Positions 1 to 8,700 of a stretch of 64,000 nucleotides of DNA are shown piece after piece. Both the position numbers and the translations under genes were made by a program. Source of the stretch: Lachnospiraceae bacterium UBA7093 (GTDB lineage: Bacteria; Bacillota; Clostridia; Lachnospirales; Lachnospiraceae); NCBI GenBank assembly GCA_002492465.1, contig DKYT01000006.1, positions 66,635 through 130,634 of the forward strand, written 5' to 3'. The notes under the pieces are model-generated. The model saw only the letters and a list, made by a program, of their open reading frames with translations, had not been told where the DNA came from and searched no databases. Numbering within the stretch: position 1 is the stretch's first letter; the number at the start of each line of letters is the position of its first letter.

Positions 1-2
1 TG

Positions 3-929
3 CGCGAATTGACGATTCCTTTGAACGCACGGGAACTGCTTACCGAATTTCTTTGTGCAATTCCCAGAACCAGCCATCTGCAGCTCTGCAAATATCTTGC
101 TTTTCTGCATCTGTGCGTGAACCATAAAGAAACTGACTTCCATGACCTGAATCATATGAGCACAGATTATTCCGACAGCACAGACAGCTATCCTTCCAAT
201 GACATTATAGAGTATATGGAAAATGATGATTTCCATAATTCTTACTACTTCGAGCTTGAAATGTATCAGTATGTACGGGATGGAAATATGGAACAATTGA
301 AAGCATTTCTGCATTCCAGTAAGATGTCCTGGAAAGAAGGGAAAATGGCTCACACCCCTATGCGCCATTCCAAAAACATTTTTATTGGTTTAGCCACAAA
401 AGTAGGTATGCTTGGCGCTATTCCCGGAGGAATGGATATAGAAAAAACATATCAGCTTATCGATTTTTATGTTCAAAAATGTGAATACCTTCTGTCGATT
501 GAAGAAATTCATAAACTTCAGTATATTATGATAATGGATTTTTGCCAACGGGTTAACGAAGCACGCATTCCCGAAAGTGTTACCAGCGAAATCTATCAAT
601 GCATGGATTACATCCGTAACCACACAAACGAGCCAATCAGCATTGAAGACATCTCCAGGCAAATTCACCGCAGCAGTTCCTATACCATGAAACACTTTAA
701 GGAAGAACTGGGCATGCCTATAAGCGCTTATATTACAAAATGCCGCCTGGAAGATGCCAAAAGACTGCTGGCATACAGCAACAAAAGCCTGGCAGAAATC
801 AGCAGTTATCTCTGCTTTTCAAGCCAGGCATATTTCCAAAATGTTTTTAAAAAGCAATATGGGACTACCCCCCTGCAATACCGCAAAAAAGAACATCGAT
901 CAAAAACTTCCTTAAAAAAGACCACTTAA
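3..929 (+). CDS. AraC-family transcriptional regulator (5' end cut by window)
   Basis: The reading frame is open to the window edge and the first possible start (TTG at 9) is unremarkable, so the N-terminus probably lies upstream. The last ~100 residues form an AraC/XylS double helix-turn-helix domain: one helix pair near ISIEDISRQIHRSSSYTMKHF, the second near SLAEISSYLCFSSQAYFQNVFK, ending in the typical TTPLQYRKK. The preceding ~200 residues have no domain I recognise and probably sense a ligand or another signal. The gene converges on the diguanylate cyclase gene, 20 bp away, with no clear hairpin between them. The target is unknown. It could act on genes to the left of the window. Confidence 0.85.
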   Translation, partial: RELTIPLNARELLTEFLCAIPRTSHLQLCKYLAFLHLCVNHKETDFHDLNHMSTDYSDSTDSYPSNDIIEYMENDDFHNSYYFELEMYQYVRDGNMEQLKAFLHSSKMSWKEGKMAHTPMRHSKNIFIGLATKVGMLGAIPGGMDIEKTYQLIDFYVQKCEYLLSIEEIHKLQYIMIMDFCQRVNEARIPESVTSEIYQCMDYIRNHTNEPISIEDISRQIHRSSSYTMKHFKEELGMPISAYITKCRLEDAKRLLAYSNKSLAEISSYLCFSSQAYFQNVFKKQYGTTPLQYRKKEHRSKTSLKKTT

Positions 930-949
930 TTTAAAAATACCGGCTGCCC

Positions 950-2854
950 TTACCTAACCTTGTTTTTGCGCTCCATCTTATTTTGATACATCATCTGATC
1001 CGCCTTCTTCAATAACACCCTGTAATCAGGCTCTCCATCTGTCATACAATATCCAAGAGAAAACCGAAGGGGAACCTTGATTTTCCTGTTCAGCGCCACA
1101 TAACTGTTAGACTGCATATCCTCCAACGACCTTGCAACCTGCATGAGATCGCCCTTACTGTCATAACCATACAGGAACAAAACAAATTCATCTCCGCCCT
1201 GTCTTGCCGCCACGCTGCTTCCTGCTCCCGCATCGGCTATCGCCTGCCCAATTTTCCTCAGATAAATATCTCCTTTCTCATGCCCGTAGGTATCGTTGAT
1301 TTCCTTAAGTCCGTCGGCATCTATCATAAAAATCATACTATGCCCAAGCTTTTCCGGTTCATCAAACAGCTGCTCCAGCTTTACATCCAATCCCCGTCTG
1401 TTGTACAAACCTGTCAGAGCGTCTATATCTCTTTCCTTTTCGATTTCCATTCGTTTGGTGATCTCAACCGTTACGTCCACTGCAACGCCAAATACTTCAT
1501 TCCCATCTCTGATTTCTTCCAAACGTATGAACCGCTCCCCCTGTTGATAAACTCCCTGTTCCTCCGCCAGGGGATGTTCTTTTATTTTATCAAGAAATTT
1601 GATAAACGCGCCCGGATCCGATGCAAGCTGTTCCATTTGACCTTTGTCCACAGATAAGATCTTTGGGATTTCCTCTGTGTAACGCACTTTCCTTATATGC
1701 CCGCCATATTCGTATGTCCCTATGCGGATATTGGTCTTGCTGAGGGCATAAGACATTTTCTTATTGTTGTCCAGCAGGCTTTTTACCATAGAATTCATGT
1801 AATTACTTAATTCTATAAATTCAACGCTGCTTCTTACATCTACCCTTTCTTCCATGTTGCCGTCCGCAATGGCTTCCAGCTTTTTATTTATTTCTCCGAT
1901 TTTCATTACCACATCCCGATCCATATAGCGGACTACAGCCCTTACAAGGAACAACGCTACGATCGTCAGGCTTATGAAAATCCAAAACATGGTAGTTGGC
2001 ACCTGCTGATAAAGACTGCTTACCGCAACTGCTCTTCCAATATAATTAGCGCCTGTCTTTTTAAAGACACAGAAAAAAGATTCTCCGTTGATTTGCGTAT
2101 GAAACCTGCTGATACTGTTTTGCATATTATTCAGGCGTATTCCGATATCAGATGCATCAGCGCCCACAATTTCCAAATCTGTGGCGCCTATAATCTTTCC
2201 GCTTTCCGCGTCTATGGCATAATAGCTGGCCTCCGCGTTGACGCGAAACAGGGAGAAGATATAGGACAGTTCGTTTTTCTCCGTAACCTTCATCACATTG
2301 TCAGGCTCCATCCCCACCTGTACAATAAATTCTCCGTTTTTACTCCATACAGCAGAATACTGCATGGGCTTCGCCTCCGCTGTATTTGGAGTGATATCCT
2401 GCACAAGCGCTAAGCTTTTATCCTCCAGCATCGGCTTGAAAAACATCATTTGCTCACCCGAATCAAAGGTATAGTCAAAATATTGAGGATGGGTTCCCGT
2501 AAAAATACGTCCTGTCTTGTCAAACACGTGGATTTCATCGATCTCCACCGATTCTGCTATTTCTTTCAGTTCCTCCACGCTTCGTAACACCGCAGGATCA
2601 CCTTCAATGACGCGTGCCACAATTTCCGCATTATGCAGGCAGGTCTGCCTGTATTCCTCCTGAATTTCCGCAAGCTCCTGCTGGTTTTCTTCCAGCATCG
2701 ATTCAATCTGCGCTATGGTTCTCACCGCAGTTTCATACGCCTGCCTCTGCTCCGTTATAATTTGTACATAAAGCAGCATCGTAAGTATGAATATAACCAA
2801 AACGCAGATGATCTTATACAGATATCTACTGATAAGTGTTTTAAGTGTCTGCAT
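950..2854 (-). CDS. Membrane-anchored diguanylate cyclase (Cache-like sensor, HAMP, GGDEF)
   Basis: A predicted c-di-GMP synthase that turns an extracytoplasmic signal into second messenger. Order of parts: transmembrane helix at ~11-32, a ~250-residue extracellular region of double-Cache type, a second helix at ~290-310, a HAMP segment (~315-365), a PAS-like stretch (~370-465), and a C-terminal GGDEF domain with an intact ARQGGDEF active site. The product-inhibition RxxD site normally found just before GGDEF is absent (Ala and Ser at the R and D places), so feedback control by c-di-GMP should be weak. It is monocistronic and its own ribosome site is weak. The ligand is unknown. 634 residues is normal for this architecture. 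Confidence 0.9.
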   Translation of the reverse strand: MQTLKTLISRYLYKIICVLVIFILTMLLYVQIITEQRQAYETAVRTIAQIESMLEENQQELAEIQEEYRQTCLHNAEIVARVIEGDPAVLRSVEELKEIAESVEIDEIHVFDKTGRIFTGTHPQYFDYTFDSGEQMMFFKPMLEDKSLALVQDITPNTAEAKPMQYSAVWSKNGEFIVQVGMEPDNVMKVTEKNELSYIFSLFRVNAEASYYAIDAESGKIIGATDLEIVGADASDIGIRLNNMQNSISRFHTQINGESFFCVFKKTGANYIGRAVAVSSLYQQVPTTMFWIFISLTIVALFLVRAVVRYMDRDVVMKIGEINKKLEAIADGNMEERVDVRSSVEFIELSNYMNSMVKSLLDNNKKMSYALSKTNIRIGTYEYGGHIRKVRYTEEIPKILSVDKGQMEQLASDPGAFIKFLDKIKEHPLAEEQGVYQQGERFIRLEEIRDGNEVFGVAVDVTVEITKRMEIEKERDIDALTGLYNRRGLDVKLEQLFDEPEKLGHSMIFMIDADGLKEINDTYGHEKGDIYLRKIGQAIADAGAGSSVAARQGGDEFVLFLYGYDSKGDLMQVARSLEDMQSNSYVALNRKIKVPLRFSLGYCMTDGEPDYRVLLKKADQMMYQNKMERKNKVR

Positions 2855-3100
2855 AATTTATCTCTTTACCGCATTTTTAATGATATACTAATTATTCTCA
2901 GGCAATACCATCGTTTCTAATATTACTTCAATAGTATACAATAGCCAATTATGAAAAAACTTCTTTATCCTGAATCGACCCGAAACTGCATTCAATCTAC
3001 CGTAAGAATTTCGGATATCATGCAATGCCCTTTTCCTTTATGTTCTATGTTTTCAATTTTCATTGCCTATCATACCTTTCTCACATAAAAAATTCAATAT

Positions 3101-3152
3101 TTTTGGGATAACTTCGACATTTTTGGGATAAATTTGTGATAAATTGGGATAA
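3101..3152 (+). repeat. Helically phased GGGATAA repeats upstream of DUF1062 promoter
   Basis: TTTTGGGATAA occurs identically at 3101 and 3121. A variant GTGATAA starts at 3136 and a third GGGATAA at 3146. The GGGATAA-type cores begin at 3105, 3125, 3136 and 3146, so spacings are 20, 11 and 10 bp, close to whole helical turns. They lie about 40-90 bp upstream of the -10 box. This placement fits cooperative binding of a regulator on one face of the DNA (inference). Confidence 0.6.
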
Positions 3153-3188
3153 ACTTTGAGTATAAATGTCGTCAAATTCTTTTGATTA

Positions 3189-3197
3189 TGCTATAAT
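3189..3197 (+). promoter_or_regulatory. Extended -10 promoter for leader/DUF1062 unit
   Basis: TGC-TATAAT is an extended -10 element (TG at 3189-3190, TATAAT at 3192-3197). No good -35 hexamer is present at 17 bp, which fits an activator-dependent promoter using the repeats upstream. Confidence 0.5.
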
Positions 3198-3230
3198 TCC
3201 CTATATCATTTTGGAAAGGAGAAATGCCTT

Positions 3231-3257
3231 ATGACCACACCCGTTTCATTTGCATAG
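3231..3257 (+). CDS. Candidate 8-residue leader peptide MTTPVSFA
   Basis: A short reading frame with a strong ribosome site (AAAGGAG ending at 3221, 9 bases before ATG 3231), stopping at TAG. Its stop lies inside a hairpin (3248-3273). A second in-frame-open start at 3224 would be only 2 bases from the same ribosome site and is less likely. The spacing of promoter, leader, hairpin and structural gene resembles an attenuation leader, but the peptide has no obvious run of a regulatory amino acid. Translation is not proven. Confidence 0.35.
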   Translation: MTTPVSFA

Positions 3258-3273
3258 CGTGGCTATTGCAAAT
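3248..3273 (+). promoter_or_regulatory. Leader hairpin ahead of DUF1062 gene
   Basis: ATTTGCATAGC at 3248-3258 pairs with GCTATTGCAAAT at 3262-3273 with one bulged base and a 3-base loop. There is no T-run after it, so it is not a simple terminator. It overlaps the stop codon of the leader peptide. Confidence 0.45.
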
Positions 3274-3328
3274 AAAACTGAAGATGTAATAGCTTACGCA
3301 TTGCAATGGAAATCAACAGGAGATGCAA

Positions 3329-3910
3329 ATGAGCTATTCAAAGAAAATAGAATATGAGATTGTTCCTAAAGAGACTTTTTCTGTGATCCGCAATTGCCCC
3401 GGCTGCAGCAGAAAAACACACTTTCAAAATACCAAAAAGTTTCGCGTCAACGCCAACGGCAGCAGACTGGACGTATGGCTGATCTATCAGTGTGAAAACT
3501 GCAAGCACACCTTTAACCTTACCGTTTATGAACGGCAGAAAGCGGCGTCCATTCCCCAAAAGGAATATGAACGCTTTTTAAGCAACAATGAACAGCTTGC
3601 CGATGCATACGGCAAAAATTTACAGTTTTTCAAGAAGAATAAAGCGGAAGTGGATTTGCAGAATGTAGAATATGTTTTTCAAAAACTGGCGGAAAACATA
3701 ACCGACTGCCGTCATGATCCTCAGACCTATATCATCATCCATAACCCCTGGGGACTGAAGCTTCGCCCTGAAAAACAGATAGCGGAAATTCTTACACTGT
3801 CCAGAAGTAAAGTCAAAAAAATGCTGGAACAGGGAGAGTTGAAAATGGACGCCGTGTCCTCTCAACTGATCTCCTTCTATGTTCCGAACCACTTTACAGG
3901 ACAATCTTAA
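3329..3910 (+). CDS. DUF1062 family protein, zinc-ribbon-like
   Basis: The N-terminal ~65 residues carry the family signature: VIRNCPGCSRKTHF, then FRVNANGSRLDVWLIYQC, with a second cysteine pair CENC. CPGC plus CENC would make a four-cysteine zinc ribbon. The C-terminal part contains a possible helix-turn-helix (about EKQIAEILTLSRSKVKKML). The ATG at 3329 is chosen because AGGAG ends 7 bases before it. An ATG at 3323 is too close to that site. Function is unknown for the family. A DNA- or RNA-binding role is inference from the ribbon plus HTH-like segment. The gene is transcribed alone and ends in a clear terminator. Confidence 0.8.
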   Translation: MSYSKKIEYEIVPKETFSVIRNCPGCSRKTHFQNTKKFRVNANGSRLDVWLIYQCENCKHTFNLTVYERQKAASIPQKEYERFLSNNEQLADAYGKNLQFFKKNKAEVDLQNVEYVFQKLAENITDCRHDPQTYIIIHNPWGLKLRPEKQIAEILTLSRSKVKKMLEQGELKMDAVSSQLISFYVPNHFTGQS

Positions 3911-3916
3911 CGAACA

Positions 3917-3958
3917 GTCCAGCCCCGTCCCAGGAGCTGGACTTTCGTCTTACTTTTT
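3917..3958 (+). terminator. Rho-independent terminator after DUF1062 gene
   Basis: GTCCAGC (3917-3923) pairs with GCTGGAC (3936-3942), followed by a T-rich tail on the plus strand (TTTCGTCTTACTTTTTAC). Confidence 0.75.
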
Positions 3959-3962
3959 ACTT

Positions 3963-5138
3963 TTACAATGCCATTTCCAGTATTTTCCCGCTCATCTCCA
4001 AATCCACATTATGTCGTTCGGACATTGCCGTCATTCCATGTTCTTTAAGCTTCTCCAATATTTCCGGTATATTTTCTCTGCTGATTCCATAGGCAGATAG
4101 ATGGGTGTTCATTCCCATACTTTCAAAAAAGTCTCTGGTTTTGCGAATTGCCAGATCAATCTTTTCATCATCTGTCCCGTCGCAGATTTGCCATACCCGC
4201 TGTGCAAACTGTAACAGTTTTTCTCTTTTCTGCACCCTGCATACCTCCATCACCGCCGGCCAAAGAATCCCCGTAGTTGTACCGTGATCTATGCCATAAA
4301 GTACTGTCAATTCCAATCCAATCATATGAGTAGTTCCGTCCATAGGCACTCCGGAATTCACGAATCCATTCAGCGCAACGGTTGCTCCCCATACCAGATT
4401 TGCTCTTGCCTCATAATTCGCCGGATCTGAGACTGTCGCATTTCCGATTTCAATCAACGTTTGCAGCACTCCTTCCGCCATACGATCCTGTATTCTCGCT
4501 CCTACCGGATAGGTGAGGTAGTTCTCAGTAATATGTACAAAAGTATCTACAACCCCATTTGCCACCTGGCGCTTTGGCAGCGTGGCGGTAATGGTCGGAT
4601 CCAAAATCGAAAACTGGGAATATATTTTTTCACTGTATACCAAGGGTTTTCCGCCCTTATAACTAATACATGCTCCATTGTTCATTTCAGAACCGGATGC
4701 CGGAAGGGTTAGAACCACGCCATAGGGAAGTACACTGCCGATCCTGCCCAGGGTTTCCTCCGAGAGAGATCCTATTCCCAATTGTAACAGTTCTCCCGGG
4801 TCACCGCTGTAATCAGATCCTATGGCAATAAATTTCGTGCCGTCGATCACAGAACCTCCTCCCACTGCAAGGAGATAATCAATTTTTTCCCTTCTTACCA
4901 TGTCCATCCCTTTTAGCAATGTTTCATATTGCGGGTTTGGCTCGATACCGCCAAATTCAAATACCGTCCTGTCTCCCAGCGCAGCCTTGACGCGGTCGAG
5001 AAGCCCCGTACGTCTGGCGCTTCCTCCGCCATAGGTAATCAGCACTCTGGCATCCTCAGGAACATATTGGTTCACAGCATCCAATCTATCCTTTCCAAAA
5101 ATAATTCTCACCGGATTATAATAATCAAAGTTTAACAT
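3963..5138 (-). CDS. Iron-containing alcohol dehydrogenase (BdhA/YqhD type)
   Basis: A group III NAD(P)-dependent alcohol dehydrogenase that likely reduces aldehydes produced in fermentation. Seen: the nucleotide-binding GGGSVIDGTKF motif near residue 95, and metal-ligand regions DTFVHITENYL and HMIGLELTVLYGIDHG, which supply the Asp and His ligands of the family. 391 residues is the usual length. The start has GGAAGG a few bases upstream. It is the last gene of the ABC-GH3 operon, 22 bp after the glycosidase, so it may dispose of reducing power from the sugar that operon takes up (inference). The exact aldehyde cannot be told. Confidence 0.92.
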   Translation of the reverse strand: MLNFDYYNPVRIIFGKDRLDAVNQYVPEDARVLITYGGGSARRTGLLDRVKAALGDRTVFEFGGIEPNPQYETLLKGMDMVRREKIDYLLAVGGGSVIDGTKFIAIGSDYSGDPGELLQLGIGSLSEETLGRIGSVLPYGVVLTLPASGSEMNNGACISYKGGKPLVYSEKIYSQFSILDPTITATLPKRQVANGVVDTFVHITENYLTYPVGARIQDRMAEGVLQTLIEIGNATVSDPANYEARANLVWGATVALNGFVNSGVPMDGTTHMIGLELTVLYGIDHGTTTGILWPAVMEVCRVQKREKLLQFAQRVWQICDGTDDEKIDLAIRKTRDFFESMGMNTHLSAYGISRENIPEILEKLKEHGMTAMSERHNVDLEMSGKILEMAL

Positions 5139-5159
5139 TGTTTTCCTTCCTTTCCATTG

Positions 5160-7574
5160 TCATGTAAGGGGAATTGCCTCTCCGATCGCATAGAAGCCTC
5201 TGGTTCTTCCCTCAATATAAGCATCGTTCAGAATTTTAAAGCCGCGCCTTAAAAGAATTTTCCCCGAAGACACTCCAACAAGCGCATTCATTTCGCCTTT
5301 TTCCACTTTCCATTTCATATCTTCATCCAAAAAAGCCAATTGACTCATTTTTACAGTGAATTGAATTCTCTTTTCTTCCTGCGCCTCCAGTCCTGTTTTG
5401 GCAAAACCTGCAAGCATCATGTAAGGACGTATCACAGATGCCTGTACATCCTCAATATATAGCTGCGGTACAACCTCCCCATAACGGTTTCCCGTATTTT
5501 TAATATCCACCGTCAACACCAGCTCACCCTCAGCCTCTATTTCATCCGCTGACACAGTAAGATTGGAAAAAGAAAAATCGGTGTAAGACAACCCATGTCC
5601 AAAATCATAGACAGGACGGTTATCTGTATTGATATATCCGTATAAGGATGCGTAGGTTCCTTCCTTTCCGGCATTGTGATATCCCGTTCCTCTCGGCTGA
5701 CCATAGTAAGTCGGCAGCACATCGCCGCTTCTTGCCGCCGTTACAGGCAGCCGTCCTCCAGGCTCGCTCTCTCCAAAAAGAACCTTTGCCAGCTCCTCAA
5801 ATCCGTACTCTCCTAACTGCCACACCTCTAAAATAGCGTCAAAGTGAGAAGTGACAAACCCATTCATCAACGGTCTTCCGTCCATATGTATTACAATGGT
5901 TTTCTTATTCAATCGGTAAATATCTCTGGCGAATTTTTCCTGCATTCCCGGCAGATCTATGTTGCTGTTGTCGATTCCCTCTCCGTTTGTGGCAACCGCT
6001 CCCCAGCCGCTTTGACCTCCTAAGGTAAGGATCACAGCCTCCGCCTGTGCCGCACAATTCAGCGCCTCTTCATACCCGGCAAGACAGTTTCCGGTATAAG
6101 AAATGCCCTGGGCAAAAGACACCTGACAATCCGGCGCCAAATCTCTTATCGCCTCAAACAGCGTTTTGGCTTTTGGATATACCTTTCTGATCATCTCCTC
6201 CACATAAATCGGCGTTTCGCGCAGTTCACCGGGAAAGCGCTGATAAACGGAAGCCATTTTTTGTCCGGTATTTTGCCTCGGTTCTGTATTATTGTTAAGG
6301 TCGTCCTCTATCAGATCCAGCATTCCCGCATATGAATATGCTCCAAATAACGACCGGATACGATCTCCATGGGGTCCTACAACTGCAATTTTTTTATGAG
6401 ATTTGTCAAGAGGAAGTAAAGCCCTCTCATTTTTCAATAAGGTAATGGCTCCCCGCGCCATCTCCCGGCATACCGTTTCACTTTTGGCATTTTCAAAAAC
6501 TGCCGTTTTCACTTCCTGTTCCTGATAAGGTTTTTCAAATAAGCCCATACGAAATTTCAATTCCAAAAGCCTGAATGCAGAACGATCGATCAAACCTCCA
6601 TCCAGGCGTCCATCTGCAACAGCTTTTTCCAAATCATGGGAATAACCCAGTGGCGCCGGATATTCCACATCAATTCCCGCCTCCAGCGACATAATGCCTG
6701 CTTCCGTATAATCCGATGCAATTCGGTAGGGTTCAACCAAACGGTTGATTGCAAAATAATCAGATACCACCAGTCCCTGAAAGCCTAATTCGCCACGAAG
6801 CAGATCTGTCAGCATTTTCTTTGAGGAAACAACCGGTTCCCGGTTGATGCTTCCATACGAGTTCATAACGCTTATCAGACCAGCTTCCGTAATTGCCGCC
6901 TGAAATGGCTTACAGTGCACTTCCCTGAGCTCTCTTTCCGTAACATTATTCTGTGCCTGGTTTAAACCACATTCTGAGATGCCGTGTCCCACAAAATGCT
7001 TTCCCGTTGCCGCCACCATACACTCACCGTCGCCCCTTTGTATTCCTTTTACAAAAGCCGCGCTCATAGCTGACGCAAGGGTTTCATCCTCTCCGTAGGT
7101 CTCCATAAGGCGTCCCCACCGAGGATCCCGGCAAATGTCAAAAACCGGCGACAGGGCATGTCTGAAACCAATCTCTTGCAATTCTTTGCCAATGTATTTT
7201 GCCATTTCCTCCATTAACCCGGGATTCCAACCGGATGCCTGAGCAATTGCCGATGGAAATGCAGTCGCCTGGGGAAATAATCCCCCTGCAACCGCTTCCA
7301 TATGAATCAGCGCCGGAATATGAAAACGAGATTTCTCCATTACCTGCTTTTGGATTTTACAGATCAGTTTCCTCATGCTTTCAGCGCTTTCAATCACGAC
7401 AGATACTCCAATGGTTCCCAGCCCGGCGGATATCAGCCCTTCTGGATCCGCCGTGTTTTTTCCCTTAAAAAACGCACAGCCTAATTGATCTATTTTTTCT
7501 TCCATGGACATCCTGCTGAGAAGGTCTTCCGCCCGCTCCCGGGGTGATAACGATTTATCTTTATATTTCTCCAT
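5160..7574 (-). CDS. Glycoside hydrolase family 3 (beta-glucosidase-like), cytoplasmic
   Basis: A three-part GH3 enzyme: N-terminal barrel, alpha/beta sandwich and C-terminal fibronectin-III-like domain (last ~120 residues). The substrate-binding GKHFVGHG motif lies near residue 192 and the catalytic nucleophile Asp in VVSDYF near 272. No signal peptide is present, so it acts on sugars after import. The start at 7574 is preferred because GGAAAGG precedes it; the longer frame to 7613 has no ribosome site. It lies 44 bp after the sugar-binding lipoprotein gene and before an alcohol dehydrogenase. Likely cleaves beta-glucosides or a related beta-linked glycoside brought in by the neighbouring transporter. 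The exact linkage is unknown. Confidence 0.92.
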   Translation of the reverse strand: MEKYKDKSLSPRERAEDLLSRMSMEEKIDQLGCAFFKGKNTADPEGLISAGLGTIGVSVVIESAESMRKLICKIQKQVMEKSRFHIPALIHMEAVAGGLFPQATAFPSAIAQASGWNPGLMEEMAKYIGKELQEIGFRHALSPVFDICRDPRWGRLMETYGEDETLASAMSAAFVKGIQRGDGECMVAATGKHFVGHGISECGLNQAQNNVTERELREVHCKPFQAAITEAGLISVMNSYGSINREPVVSSKKMLTDLLRGELGFQGLVVSDYFAINRLVEPYRIASDYTEAGIMSLEAGIDVEYPAPLGYSHDLEKAVADGRLDGGLIDRSAFRLLELKFRMGLFEKPYQEQEVKTAVFENAKSETVCREMARGAITLLKNERALLPLDKSHKKIAVVGPHGDRIRSLFGAYSYAGMLDLIEDDLNNNTEPRQNTGQKMASVYQRFPGELRETPIYVEEMIRKVYPKAKTLFEAIRDLAPDCQVSFAQGISYTGNCLAGYEEALNCAAQAEAVILTLGGQSGWGAVATNGEGIDNSNIDLPGMQEKFARDIYRLNKKTIVIHMDGRPLMNGFVTSHFDAILEVWQLGEYGFEELAKVLFGESEPGGRLPVTAARSGDVLPTYYGQPRGTGYHNAGKEGTYASLYGYINTDNRPVYDFGHGLSYTDFSFSNLTVSADEIEAEGELVLTVDIKNTGNRYGEVVPQLYIEDVQASVIRPYMMLAGFAKTGLEAQEEKRIQFTVKMSQLAFLDEDMKWKVEKGEMNALVGVSSGKILLRRGFKILNDAYIEGRTRGFYAIGEAIPLT

Positions 7575-7618
7575 GATCTTTTTCCTTTCCGTATGTTCAC
7601 AGTGTCCATGCACAGCCT

Positions 7619-8665
7619 CTATTGTCCCATGAATTCGCTGACATTATCTTTTGTAACTGTCTTAAATGGCACATTGATATCCTCAATTTCAGACGCGTCC
7701 ACGCCGTCCCTGATTTGTCCGCACACATTAATGAATGCCTCCGCCTGTCCATGAGCATCCTGAAAAACTGTCATCGTCATTTTCCCCTGGGAAATAGATT
7801 CCAAAGCTCCATCGCTTCCGTCAAATCCCAGCCAGATTGCCTGACTTGCGTCCAGTCCTGCCGATTCATATGCCGTGATACCGCCTAAAATAACGGAATC
7901 GTTAAATCCTGCTACCACCTGCAGCTCACCATATGCCTGCACCCAATCCTCCAAAGCAAGGACGCCATCGTCAATATTCCCGTCTACATTCAGGCTCGCC
8001 ACGATCGTATAGGAAACTCCATTTGCTGCCAGCGCATCCTCAAACCCTTTTTTGCGGTCCGCTGACTGTTGGTCGCCGGATGGTCCTGCAATATACCATA
8101 TTTGATTATCCGCTTCCTTATCCAAGATAGAGCTTAAATATTCTCCCTGAAGATAGCCTCCCTCATAATTTTCTGACCCAATATAAATATAACCGGGATA
8201 GTCTTCACCGCCTGCAATCGAAGTGAGGGTTGAGACAAGGGGAATATTCTTATCTTTGCACATATCCAGCACCGGCACCGTGGCGTCTCTGTCGCACCAA
8301 ATACCTGCTACCACCTTTGCATCCTGTGTAATCCAGTTTTCCGCATTCTGAATCTGAGTCATAGGGTCAACGTCGCTCTGGGTGACAAGTGGTCTCATTC
8401 CCGCTTCTTCCGCTAATTTTTTCACGTAATTGCCAAATTTCAAACAGTATTCGCTTTTATCTGTAGACATATCAAAACCGATTACAAATTCTCCCTGCTC
8501 CTGGGGCGCCTGCTCCGAAGACGCGTCTTCTGTCTGCTCCTGGACGCTTACTTCCGCTTTTTCACCCGCGTCGTCCGCCCCATTTTCTGAATCTGTATTG
8601 CCAGCGCAGCCTGCCAGCAACGTAATCCCTACTGCCATAATGAACGATAACACTCTCTTTTTCAT
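7619..8665 (-). CDS. Sugar ABC transporter substrate-binding lipoprotein (RbsB-like)
   Basis: A lipid-anchored periplasmic-binding-protein type I (Peripla_BP_4 class). The signal peptide ends in a lipobox LLAGC at residues ~17-21, then an acidic, Gln/Glu/Ser-rich linker and the two-lobe binding fold (GFDMSTDKSEYC, IWCDRDATVP, YIAGPSGDQQSADRKKGF, GFNDSVILGG). It captures a mono- or short oligosaccharide outside the cell and hands it to the permease encoded next upstream. Operon order is ATPase, permease, binding protein, GH3, alcohol dehydrogenase. The ligand is not predictable, though the GH3 neighbour suggests a beta-glycoside. Confidence 0.93.
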   Translation of the reverse strand: MKKRVLSFIMAVGITLLAGCAGNTDSENGADDAGEKAEVSVQEQTEDASSEQAPQEQGEFVIGFDMSTDKSEYCLKFGNYVKKLAEEAGMRPLVTQSDVDPMTQIQNAENWITQDAKVVAGIWCDRDATVPVLDMCKDKNIPLVSTLTSIAGGEDYPGYIYIGSENYEGGYLQGEYLSSILDKEADNQIWYIAGPSGDQQSADRKKGFEDALAANGVSYTIVASLNVDGNIDDGVLALEDWVQAYGELQVVAGFNDSVILGGITAYESAGLDASQAIWLGFDGSDGALESISQGKMTMTVFQDAHGQAEAFINVCGQIRDGVDASEIEDINVPFKTVTKDNVSEFMGQ

Positions 8666-8700
8666 TCTTTTTTCTCCTTTTCCTATGGTATTATAATTTT

